Source of the DNA: CADEED01 sp035525785
GTDB lineage: Bacteria; Pseudomonadota; Gammaproteobacteria; Steroidobacterales; Steroidobacteraceae
Direction of reading: 5' to 3'
DNA: 64,000 nt
Assembly (NCBI GenBank): GCA_035525785.1
Contig: DATLDQ010000001.1
Span: 23,519 to 87,518, forward strand
Both the position numbers and the translations under genes were made by a program. How positions within the stretch are numbered: position 1 is the stretch's first letter; every line of letters starts with the position of its first letter. Shown piece by piece: positions 28,196 through 35,900 of this stretch. The notes under the pieces are model-generated. The model saw nothing but the letters and a program-made list of their open reading frames with translations. It made no database searches and was not told the DNA's origin.

Positions 28196-28961
28196 GGGGC
28201 GGAAAAATTTGACCGACCGGAGAGGCTTTGTGGCTCTGGCCCTTGCCACTCTCGGTGCTTCCCTGGGTTCGTCGCTGGCCGCCCGGGCCGCCGAAAGCGC
28301 GAAACCCGCTGCCGCTGGCGCGCCCAAGGCGCCACCGAGAGCGGCTGACCCCGACAGACCGGCACCGCGGGCCCGGCTGCCGCGTCGGCTGGCCGCCGAT
28401 CTCCACGTACACATCGAAAACCGCCTGCCTCCGCTGCGCCCCTGGTTCGAGGCTGCGGGCCGGGAGACCGGCCTCGATTGGCGCCTGCTGGCGGCGCTCG
28501 GATACCAGGAATCGAAGTGGCGGGCCACGGCCGTGTCACCCCGTGGCGCGCAGGGCGTCATGATGCTCATGCCCATCACCGCGACGAAGATGGGCGTGAA
28601 GAACGTGTTCGCCTTCGACGAGAACATCCTGGGCGGTGCCCGCTACCTCCAATATATGAAGGAGCGGATACCGAAGCGCATCCACGACCCGGACCGCACC
28701 TGGCTCGCGATGGCCGCGTACAACATCGGCATCGGCCATCTCGAGGACGCGCGCATCATCACGCAGATGCGCAAGAAGAATCCGGACCGCTGGTCCGACG
28801 TGCGCGCCAACCTGCACAGGCTCTCCGACCCGGTGTGGCATCAGCGCGTGAAGCGCGGCTATGCCAACGGCCGCGAGACCCTGCAGTTCGTCGAGCGCGT
28901 CTCGCAGTTCGCGGCGATCCTGGTAAACGCGATCCCCGAAAACATGGTCGCGAAGGAATAG
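28182..28961 (+). CDS. Lytic murein transglycosylase (SLT domain), exported
   Basis: 259 residues. The N-terminus has a twin-arginine-like signal (DRRGFVALALATLGASLG, residues ~12-37). A Pro/Ala linker follows, and then an SLT catalytic domain at about 95-230: GLDWRLLAALGYQESKW with the catalytic Glu, SPRGAQGVMMLMPITA, and AMAAYNIGIGHLEDAR. It resembles the C-terminal half of MltF without the solute-binding half. It cuts peptidoglycan glycan strands in the periplasm, leaving anhydro-muramyl ends. A Tat signal is unusual for these enzymes. Confidence 0.88.
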   Translation: MTKAKGRKNLTDRRGFVALALATLGASLGSSLAARAAESAKPAAAGAPKAPPRAADPDRPAPRARLPRRLAADLHVHIENRLPPLRPWFEAAGRETGLDWRLLAALGYQESKWRATAVSPRGAQGVMMLMPITATKMGVKNVFAFDENILGGARYLQYMKERIPKRIHDPDRTWLAMAAYNIGIGHLEDARIITQMRKKNPDRWSDVRANLHRLSDPVWHQRVKRGYANGRETLQFVERVSQFAAILVNAIPENMVAKE

Positions 28962-28980
28962 CCGGGCCGGCCTGCCCGGC
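28961..28980. terminator. Hairpin at a convergent junction
   Basis: GCCGGGC and GCCCGGC form a 7-base stem (28961-28967 with 28974-28980) that begins on the last base of the transglycosylase stop codon. It has no T-run, so it is a weak candidate. Confidence 0.35.
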
Positions 28981-28995
28981 CTCTACACGATTCGC

Positions 28996-30363
28996 CTAGA
29001 GCGGCCGGATCTTTATCGACCGGAACGACACGGCGTCACCATGATCCTGCAGCAGGATGTGCCCCCTCTTCGCCTCGCCGAACCCGGGCGTGTTCTTGAA
29101 CTTGCCCGCCGCCACGTGCGCACGGTAGTCATTCGAACCGCGCTGGAACTCCAGCACCTTCACGCCATTCAGCCAGTGTTCCACGCTGCCATCGGCGCGC
29201 GCGACGATGCGCGCGTGCTGCCACACGTCCACCTTGGGCGCGATGCCCACGTTGGTCATGAGCTTGGCGCGCGGATAGATGTCGTACAGCGACGCCAGCG
29301 TGCGATTGCCCTCGATGCCGAGCTTGGCATCGGGATGGCGCTCGTCGTCGAGGATCTGGTATTCGAGCCCGTTGGGCGCGCCACTGGCAGGGTCGTGCGG
29401 CGAGGTCAGTAGATAGAAGATGCCGCTGTTGGCGCCCGCGCTCACCTTGAACTCCATCTGCAGCTCGAACGCGCCGAACTCCTCGGCGGTCATGATGTCG
29501 CCGCCCCCGCCTTTCGCGACGACCGCGAGCTCGCCGTTCTGCATCGACCAGCCCTTGTCAGGGAAGCCCTCGCCGCGCGCACTGCGCCAGCCCTTGGCGG
29601 TCTTGCCGTCCCAGAGCAGACGCCAACCCTGTGCGGCTTCATCGGCATCGAGATCGTTGGGGATGTTGTTGCGGATGAAGATGCCCATGCTGGGGCGCGG
29701 CTTGAGCTTCTTCGTCTGCACGTTGAGGTTGCGCCAGCTCACCGTGCGGCCTTGTTCCTCGGCGCTGTTGATGGAGTGCACCTGGAGGCCGAAGAACCCT
29801 TCCTTGGTGACGTCGTCGATGACGTCGCACACGGCGCCGTCATTGATCCAGACCCGCATGCGCGGGCCAATGGCTTCGACGCGGTAGTGGTTCCACTGCC
29901 CGAACTTGTACAGCGCCTTGGATGGCGGATTCATGTCGTTGGTGTAGAACCAGCCGCGCTGCGCTTCTTCGTAAATGCTCCCGCTCCACTGACGCGGACT
30001 CGGGTCGATGTCGGTCTGGTAGCCGTGCACGCGCCCGTTCTCGAAGTCCGGCGTCGAAAGGCTGCGGAACTGCACGCCGGAGTTCGCGGGGCCCACGTCC
30101 TGGCGAACGTCAAATTCGAGGATGAAGTCACCGTAGGTCTTTTCGGTGACCAGGAAGCTGTTGGGCACGCCCGGCTTGGAAGAACCGACGATGGCGCCAT
30201 CGATCACCTTGTAGTCCGCCGCACCGCCGAGCTGCTTCCAGCCTTTGAGAGTCCTGCCGTCGAACAGCGCCTCGCCGTCCTTGGCCATGGCCGCCGAAAC
30301 CGTCAGCGCGAGCAACGCGAGCACACCCAAACCCGACTTCATCTTCATTGGCGATTTCCTCAT
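28996..30363 (-). CDS. Secreted tandem DUF1080 (3-keto-disaccharide hydrolase-like) protein
   Basis: 455 residues from ATG 30363; ATG 30348 is also possible and has an AGGA eight bases upstream. A signal peptide is present (GLGVLALLALTVSAAMA). Two concanavalin-like DUF1080 domains follow, at about 30-220 (LFDGRTLKGWKQLGG, SGVQFRS, WNHYRVEAIGPRMRVWINDG) and 240-455 (LLWDGKTAKGWRSA, NSGIFYL, LEYQILDDERHPD, HWLNGVKVLEF). The family includes enzymes acting on oxidised disaccharides and many uncharacterised periplasmic proteins. A tandem arrangement is less common than a single domain. Confidence 0.85.
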   Translation of the reverse strand: MRKSPMKMKSGLGVLALLALTVSAAMAKDGEALFDGRTLKGWKQLGGAADYKVIDGAIVGSSKPGVPNSFLVTEKTYGDFILEFDVRQDVGPANSGVQFRSLSTPDFENGRVHGYQTDIDPSPRQWSGSIYEEAQRGWFYTNDMNPPSKALYKFGQWNHYRVEAIGPRMRVWINDGAVCDVIDDVTKEGFFGLQVHSINSAEEQGRTVSWRNLNVQTKKLKPRPSMGIFIRNNIPNDLDADEAAQGWRLLWDGKTAKGWRSARGEGFPDKGWSMQNGELAVVAKGGGGDIMTAEEFGAFELQMEFKVSAGANSGIFYLLTSPHDPASGAPNGLEYQILDDERHPDAKLGIEGNRTLASLYDIYPRAKLMTNVGIAPKVDVWQHARIVARADGSVEHWLNGVKVLEFQRGSNDYRAHVAAGKFKNTPGFGEAKRGHILLQDHGDAVSFRSIKIRPL

Positions 30364-30386
30364 TTTCCTGTTCACTCCGCCCCGGC

Positions 30387-30986
30387 TCATTTGGCCAGGT
30401 TCGCCTCGACCTGTATGGCCAGCTTGGTCTCCATCTTGAATCCCATCTGCTGGCCGAAGCTCACGCCGAAATCCTCGCGGTTGATGGTCGCCTCCGCGTC
30501 GGCGCCGCAGAACTCGACCTTTTTCATCGGGTGCGCCATGCACTTGAACGACCGGATGGTCAGCACGACGGGCTTGGTCACGCCATGCAGTGTGAGCTCA
30601 CCCTGTACTTCGGTGGGCACGCCCTCCTTGAAGCCGGAGAACCTGCCTTTGTAGTTGGCCGTCGGGAATTTCGCGACATCGAAGAATTCCGCGCTCCTGA
30701 GGTGCTCGTTGAGCTTGTCGTGACCGGTGTCCACCGAAGCGAGGTCGATGGTGACATCCACGGTGCCGCTCTTCCCCTCGCGATCGAGGACGACGCTGCC
30801 CGAGGACTTGTTGAACTTGCCGCGCCACACCGACATGCCTCCGAAATGATCGGCTTCGAAACTCGGGTGGGTGTGGTCCGAATCGATGGTGTATTTCGCC
30901 GGAGCGGCGCCGGCCGGCGCGATCAGTGCCGAGATGGCGACGGCAGCCAGGGAAGTGGCGATGAGGTTGCGTGGTCTGAGTTTCAT
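30387..30986 (-). CDS. YceI-family periplasmic protein
   Basis: 199 residues with a signal peptide (residues 1-28, ending PAGAAPA). The lipocalin-like YceI barrel starts with KYTIDSDHTHPSFEADHFGG and includes GTVDVTIDLASVDTGHDKLNEHLRS in two adjoining strands, then VQGELTLHGVTKPVVL. The family binds isoprenoid quinones or similar amphiphiles. GGAG lies before the ATG at 30986. It precedes the DUF1080 gene on the same strand with a short gap, so they are probably one transcript. Confidence 0.92.
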   Translation of the reverse strand: MKLRPRNLIATSLAAVAISALIAPAGAAPAKYTIDSDHTHPSFEADHFGGMSVWRGKFNKSSGSVVLDREGKSGTVDVTIDLASVDTGHDKLNEHLRSAEFFDVAKFPTANYKGRFSGFKEGVPTEVQGELTLHGVTKPVVLTIRSFKCMAHPMKKVEFCGADAEATINREDFGVSFGQQMGFKMETKLAIQVEANLAK

Positions 30987-31061
30987 AGGAGCTCCAGTGA
31001 GCGGGGCGCCGGGGCGGGGGTCCGGGACGCTAACACAGACGCATGGAAGCGCACTCTTCCG

Positions 31062-31529
31062 CTATGTCAGCTCTTTCCGACGCGACGCGAAGAATGCGCT
31101 CAGCAGTTGCGAACATTCCTCGAGCAGCACGCCCCCGAACACGTCGACCCTGTGATTCATGGCTGGCATGGTGAATACGTTGGTCGTGCTGCCCGCCGCG
31201 CCCGCTTTCGGGTCCCAGGCGCCGAACACCACGCGCGAGACGCGTGCATGCACGATGGCCGACGCGCACATCACGCACGGTTCGAGCGTCACGTACAGCG
31301 TGGTGCCACTCAATCTATACGACCCGAGGGCCCTGGCCCCGGCGCGCAGCGCTTCGATTTCAGCGTGCGCCGTGGGGTCGCAGCCCGAGATCGGGCGGTT
31401 GGCGCCCGACGATATGACAGAGTCCCCGCGCACCAGCACCGCACCCACCGGCACTTCCCCCGCGGCTTCTGCATCGCGCGCGGCATTCAGAGCTCGTCGC
31501 ATGAAGTCGGTGTCGTTCAGTCGGCTCAT
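31062..31529 (-). CDS. tadA: tRNA-specific adenosine deaminase TadA
   Basis: 155 residues. It converts A34 to inosine in tRNA-Arg(ACG). The zinc site is complete: THAEIEAL (His and catalytic Glu) and PCVMC (two Cys). VPVGAVLV and SGTTLYVTLEP are typical, and the C-terminal EECSQLLSAFF helix is present. It stands alone, divergent from the chemosensory operon. Confidence 0.95.
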   Translation of the reverse strand: MSRLNDTDFMRRALNAARDAEAAGEVPVGAVLVRGDSVISSGANRPISGCDPTAHAEIEALRAGARALGSYRLSGTTLYVTLEPCVMCASAIVHARVSRVVFGAWDPKAGAAGSTTNVFTMPAMNHRVDVFGGVLLEECSQLLSAFFASRRKELT

Positions 31530-31674
31530 TGCGGTACGTACGTATGGGGGAACGCCCTAGTGATTAAAGCCTATCGAACTACTAACGTGTGTTAAAGACG
31601 GAGGTGTCGATGCGCTCGGCTTGCTTGTGGCCCTGCCCGGCTAACAATGTCCTCTCGATTCCGGAGCCGCGTGC

Positions 31675-32166
31675 ATGAATGCCGCGGTACGTACGCTCGC
31701 CGCCCCGCGCTGGGTGAGCTTCGCGCTGGATGCGCAGCGCTACGCCCTGCCGCTCGAAAACGTCTCCCGCATCGTACGCGCCGCGGAAATCACGCCGCTG
31801 CCGCTGGCGCCGGACGTGGTGGCCGGCGCGCTCGACATCGGTGGCACCGTCATGCCCGTCTACGACCCGCGCCACCGGCTGGGCCTGCCGCAGCGCCCGA
31901 TGCGGCTCGACGACCAGATCATCATCGCGAGCACGCTGCGCCGGCCGCTGGCGCTCGTGGTCGACCGGGCACTCGGCATCATCGATGCCCCTCTCATCGA
32001 GAGCACGACCGCGCTCGCGCCCGGGCTGCGGCACCTGCGCGGGGTGCTGTCGACCCCGGACGGCCTGGTCCTGATCCAGGATCTCGAGAGCTTCCTGTCC
32101 CCGGACGAAGATGCAGCCGTGGATCTGGCGCTGAGCGCGGAGGTGCGATGCTCGCCGACGCCCTGA
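31675..32166 (+). CDS. CheW-like coupling protein (first)
   Basis: 163 residues; a single CheW domain covers nearly all of it (RWVSFALDAQRYALPLENVS, VAGALDIGGTVMPVYDPRHR, LALVVDRALGI). Such proteins link the receptor to the CheA kinase. It opens the operon, corresponding in position to WspB. A GGAG site lies nine bases before ATG 31675. Its 3' end overlaps cheR by 19 bases. Confidence 0.9.
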   Translation: MNAAVRTLAAPRWVSFALDAQRYALPLENVSRIVRAAEITPLPLAPDVVAGALDIGGTVMPVYDPRHRLGLPQRPMRLDDQIIIASTLRRPLALVVDRALGIIDAPLIESTTALAPGLRHLRGVLSTPDGLVLIQDLESFLSPDEDAAVDLALSAEVRCSPTP

Positions 32167-33650
32167 GCGGCCCACGCTGGAATCAGGTCAGCGAGCTGAT
32201 CGCCGCGCGCACCGGTCTTCACTTCCCCCCCGAGCGGCGCGCCGACCTCAAGCGCGCGTTGGGCGAGGCCGCGCCGGAATTCGGCTGCCGCGACGGCGAC
32301 GACTGCGCGAACTGGCTGCTGGCATCGCCGCCGTCGCGCGAGGAGCTGCGCAAGCTCGCGCGGCACCTCACGATCGGCGAGACCTATTTCTTCCGCGAGC
32401 GCCCGAGCTTCAACGCGCTGGCCTCGCACGTGCTGCCGCTGCTGATACACCGCAAGCGCGCCGGCGATCGGCGGCTGAGACTCTGGAGCGCGGCCTGCAG
32501 CACCGGCGAGGAAGCGTACTCGCTGGCCATGCTGGTGCAGCAGGTGCTGCCGGACTGGCGCGACTGGAACATCAGAATCCTGGGCACGGACCTCAATCCA
32601 CATTCATTGCGCAAGGCCGAGGCCGGCATCTATGGCGAGTGGTCGTTCCGCGATTGCCCCGGCGATCTGCGCGAGCGGTTCTTCAGCCCCGTGGGCGATC
32701 GCCGCCACCGCGTGCGTGCCGAGCTGCGCGCCATGGTGACTTTCGGCGAGCTCAACCTCGCGCAGGACGCCTTTCCGTCATTGAACAATGACACCCATGC
32801 GATGGATCTGATCCTGTGCCGCAACCTGCTCATCTACTTCACGCCCAACCATGCGCGCCGCCTGATCGGCAACCTGCGCCAGGCGCTGGTCGATGACGGC
32901 TGGCTCATCGTGAGCCCCAGCGAATGTTCGCAGGCGCTGTTCGGCGGATTCACCGCCGTCAATTTCCCGGGCAGCGTTCTGTATCGCAAGCGCGAACCGA
33001 ATGACGTGGCGCGAACAGCCGAGCCCGCATTCCTTTCGGCGGACGCCCTGCCCTTACCGCTTTCGGCGTCGCTCAGCGACCTGCAGGCCTCCGAAATGCT
33101 GTCGCTGCCACTGCACCCAGCCGGGCCGCCCGCCGCGCGCGTCGACTTCGTGGCCGAGCTCGCGGCCGCCGAAGACGCTTTTGCGCGCGGCGAGTACGCC
33201 GACGCCGCCGACAGGTTGCGCCCGGTATTGTCCGTGCCGGCCGACGGAGACGTGAAGCTGCGTGCGCTCGGCATGTTGACGCGCGCGCTCGCCAACCAGG
33301 GCGTGCTCGACGAAGCCCTGCGGGTCAGCGTGCGCTGGATCGCCGCGGACAAGCTCGACGCTGCCGCTCACTACCTGCATGCGATGGTGCTGCAGGAGCT
33401 GGGTGATCGCGCGCAGTCGCGTGCGGCGTTGCAATGCGCGGTCTATCTACAACCCGAATTCACACTGGCGCATTTCGCGCTGGGCAATCACGCGCGGGCC
33501 GAGGCGCGCGTGGCGGAAGCCCGGCGCCACTTCGCGAATGCCGCGCGGCTCCTCGCAGGCCTGCCTGCCGACTCGACGCTGCCGGAGTCGGCAGGGCTCA
33601 CTGCCGGGCGGCTGCGCGAGATCATCGTTTCGCTGGGGATGGATACGTGA
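32148..33650 (+). CDS. CheR-type receptor methyltransferase with C-terminal TPR region (WspC-like)
   Basis: 500 residues from ATG 32148, which follows GGAGGTGCG. The CheR domain covers about 5-275: an alpha subdomain, then FFRERPSF, the SAM-binding LWSAACSTGEEAYSLAM, and DLILCRNLLIYFTP. After a linker the residues ~340-500 are helical repeats of TPR type (GMLTRALANQGVLDEALRVS, HYLHAMVLQELGDRAQSRAA). It should methylate glutamates on the adjacent MCP. The TPR extension is what distinguishes WspC-like enzymes from plain CheR. Confidence 0.92.
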   Translation: MLADALSGPRWNQVSELIAARTGLHFPPERRADLKRALGEAAPEFGCRDGDDCANWLLASPPSREELRKLARHLTIGETYFFRERPSFNALASHVLPLLIHRKRAGDRRLRLWSAACSTGEEAYSLAMLVQQVLPDWRDWNIRILGTDLNPHSLRKAEAGIYGEWSFRDCPGDLRERFFSPVGDRRHRVRAELRAMVTFGELNLAQDAFPSLNNDTHAMDLILCRNLLIYFTPNHARRLIGNLRQALVDDGWLIVSPSECSQALFGGFTAVNFPGSVLYRKREPNDVARTAEPAFLSADALPLPLSASLSDLQASEMLSLPLHPAGPPAARVDFVAELAAAEDAFARGEYADAADRLRPVLSVPADGDVKLRALGMLTRALANQGVLDEALRVSVRWIAADKLDAAAHYLHAMVLQELGDRAQSRAALQCAVYLQPEFTLAHFALGNHARAEARVAEARRHFANAARLLAGLPADSTLPESAGLTAGRLREIIVSLGMDT

Positions 33651-34174
33651 GCGTGGATGGGGACGTCACGCGCATCCTGCGCGAACGCGCGACGCGGCTC
33701 GCGCGCCCGGAGGCCTCCGCGCCCCCCACGGATACGCTGGAGCTGCTGGAATTCAGGCTGGCGGCCGAACGCTATGCGGTTGAAACACGTCTCGTCTCCG
33801 AGGTGCACGTGTTGCGTGAGCTCACGCCGCTTCCGGGCACGCCGCCCTTCGTCCGCGGCATCGTCAACCTGCGTGGCCGCATCCTGCCGGTCTACGACCT
33901 GAAGAAATTCTTCGGGTTGCCCGAACAGGGCTTGACCGATCTGCATCGCATCGTGGTGGTGAATGGCGGCGATTTCGAGATCGGCCTGCTCGCCGACGTG
34001 GTCACGGGTGTGCGCACGCTTTCGCCCGCGGCGCTGTCGCCGCCGCTGCCGACGTTGTCGGCCATCGCGGCGGAATATCTCAGGGGCGTGAGCGAGGACC
34101 GACTGGTGGTGCTCGATCTCGCGCGGCTGTTGTCAGATCCGAGAATCGTCGTGAACGACGGAGAGAACGAATGA
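33647..34174 (+). CDS. CheW-like coupling protein (second, WspD-like)
   Basis: 175 residues from GTG 33647, which overlaps the cheR stop in GTGA; a GTG two codons later is possible. The CheW domain is preceded by ~35 extra residues (ILRERATRLARPE), as in WspD. Motifs are LLEFRLAAERYAVETRLVSEV across the first strands, FVRGIVNLRGRILPVYDLKKF, and FEIGLLADVVTGV. Two CheW proteins in one operon is the Wsp pattern. Confidence 0.92.
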   Translation: MSVDGDVTRILRERATRLARPEASAPPTDTLELLEFRLAAERYAVETRLVSEVHVLRELTPLPGTPPFVRGIVNLRGRILPVYDLKKFFGLPEQGLTDLHRIVVVNGGDFEIGLLADVVTGVRTLSPAALSPPLPTLSAIAAEYLRGVSEDRLVVLDLARLLSDPRIVVNDGENE

Positions 34175-35898
34175 AGTGGAATGTCGGAACCAAGATCGCC
34201 GCCGGATTCGCGGCGACGCTGGCGATTTTTCTCATGGTGAGCCTTGTTGCCTGGAGAAATGTCGAGACCTCGACCGAAGACGCTGCCTGGGTGACCCACA
34301 CACACGAGGTGCTCACGACCGTGTCGCGACTCCTGTCGTCGCTGCAGTCGATCGAAGGCAGTGAACGTGGCTTCATCATCACGGGCGATGCGGAATACCT
34401 CGAACCGTTCAGAAGCGGCGTCACCGAGGTGGAGACCCAGCGTCTGCGGCTCGCCGAGCTAGTCAACGACAATCCCGCGCAAAGTGCGCGCGTGCAGACG
34501 TTGGCCTCGCTCATCACCGCGCGGGTCAGGGTGCTGGAAGAAGGCATGGAGGCACGCCAGGCACGCGACTTCTCCGCCGCCCAGGAGGTCGTCATCGCGG
34601 GCCATGGGAAGAAGGCGATGGACGATATCCGCGCGATGATTGCAGCGATCACGGCGACCGAAGAGAAATTGCTGGGCCAGCGCGCGCTGACCGCCAACCA
34701 GGCTGCGGCCACGGCGGCGACCACGATATCCGCGTGCACCGTTCTCGGCGTCATTCTCGCGACCATCATCGGCTTCCTGATCACGCGCAACGTGTCCTCG
34801 CCGCTGCGCGCATTGACGATCGCCGCCGACCGCATCACCGTCGGTGATCTTGGCGCGAATGTGGACCTCGGCGGACGCGAGGATGAGCTCGGCGCCTTGG
34901 CGCGCTCGTTCGAACGCATGATGCAGTCACTGCGCTCCATGGCCGCCGCCGCCGAACAGATCGCCGCCGGCGACCTGCGCGCCAGCGTGACGCCGCTGTC
35001 CCCCAACGACGTGGTGGGTCATGCGTTCGTCAAGATGTCGGCAAACCTGCGCGCCCAGATCGGCGGCATGGTCGAGGGGGCCGCGGTGCTCGGCAGCGCG
35101 GCCAGCCAGATCGTCGCGTCCACGTCGCAACTGGCATCGGGCGCGAGCGAATCGGCGGCCGCGGTGAGCCAAACCACGACGACCGTCGAGGAAATCCGAC
35201 AGACCGCGCAGGTGGCGAGCCAGAAGGCCCGCGGTGTCTCCGATACCGCGCAACGCGCGATGCAGGTGACCACCACCGGCCGCAAGTCGGCGGAGGATGC
35301 AGCCGCCGGCATGGTCCGCATCCGCGCGCAGATGGACGCCATCGGCGCGAGCATGATGCGGCTTTCCGAGCAGTCGCAGGCCATCGGTCAGATCATCGCC
35401 TCCGTGGAGGATCTCGCGGCGCAATCGAATCTGCTCGCCGTGAATGCCGCCATCGAGGCGGCCAAGGCGGGCGAACAGGGCAAGGGCTTCAGCGTGGTCG
35501 CACAGGAAGTGAAGAGCCTCGCGGAGCAATCCCGCCAGGCGACCGATCGCGTGCGCACCATCCTGAGCGACATCCAGAAGGCCACGACAGCTGCGGTCAT
35601 GGCCACCGAACAGGGCAACAAGGCCGTCGAAGCCGGCAGCCGGCACACCGAGCTCGCGGGCGAGTCGATCCAGTCGCTGTCGGGCAGCGTCTCGGAGGCT
35701 GCGCAGGCCGCGACGCAGATCGCCGCGTCGAGCCAGCAGCAGCTCGTCGGCATGGACCAGGTCGCGGGCGCGATGGAGAGCATCAAGCAGGCCAGCACGC
35801 AGAACGTCGCGAGTGCGCGGCAGCTCGAGACCGCGGCGCGCAACCTGAGCGAGCTGGGCCAGAGGCTCAAGCGGCTGGTCGACAACTACGCGATGTAA
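34171..35898 (+). CDS. Methyl-accepting chemotaxis protein with CHASE3 sensor
   Basis: 575 residues. TM1 is at about residues 8-28, and a CHASE3-type periplasmic helical bundle (SIEGSERGFIITGDAEYLEPF) follows. TM2 is at about 183-205 and HAMP at about 206-260. The signalling domain follows with the hairpin tip EDLAAQSNLLAVNAAIEAAK and SVVAQEVKSLAEQSRQAT. The CHASE3 sensor suggests a membrane, surface or redox cue rather than a nutrient. There is no CheR-tethering pentapeptide at the C-terminus. The ATG overlaps the second cheW stop. Confidence 0.93.
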   Translation: MKWNVGTKIAAGFAATLAIFLMVSLVAWRNVETSTEDAAWVTHTHEVLTTVSRLLSSLQSIEGSERGFIITGDAEYLEPFRSGVTEVETQRLRLAELVNDNPAQSARVQTLASLITARVRVLEEGMEARQARDFSAAQEVVIAGHGKKAMDDIRAMIAAITATEEKLLGQRALTANQAAATAATTISACTVLGVILATIIGFLITRNVSSPLRALTIAADRITVGDLGANVDLGGREDELGALARSFERMMQSLRSMAAAAEQIAAGDLRASVTPLSPNDVVGHAFVKMSANLRAQIGGMVEGAAVLGSAASQIVASTSQLASGASESAAAVSQTTTTVEEIRQTAQVASQKARGVSDTAQRAMQVTTTGRKSAEDAAAGMVRIRAQMDAIGASMMRLSEQSQAIGQIIASVEDLAAQSNLLAVNAAIEAAKAGEQGKGFSVVAQEVKSLAEQSRQATDRVRTILSDIQKATTAAVMATEQGNKAVEAGSRHTELAGESIQSLSGSVSEAAQAATQIAASSQQQLVGMDQVAGAMESIKQASTQNVASARQLETAARNLSELGQRLKRLVDNYAM

Positions 35899-35900
35899 CG

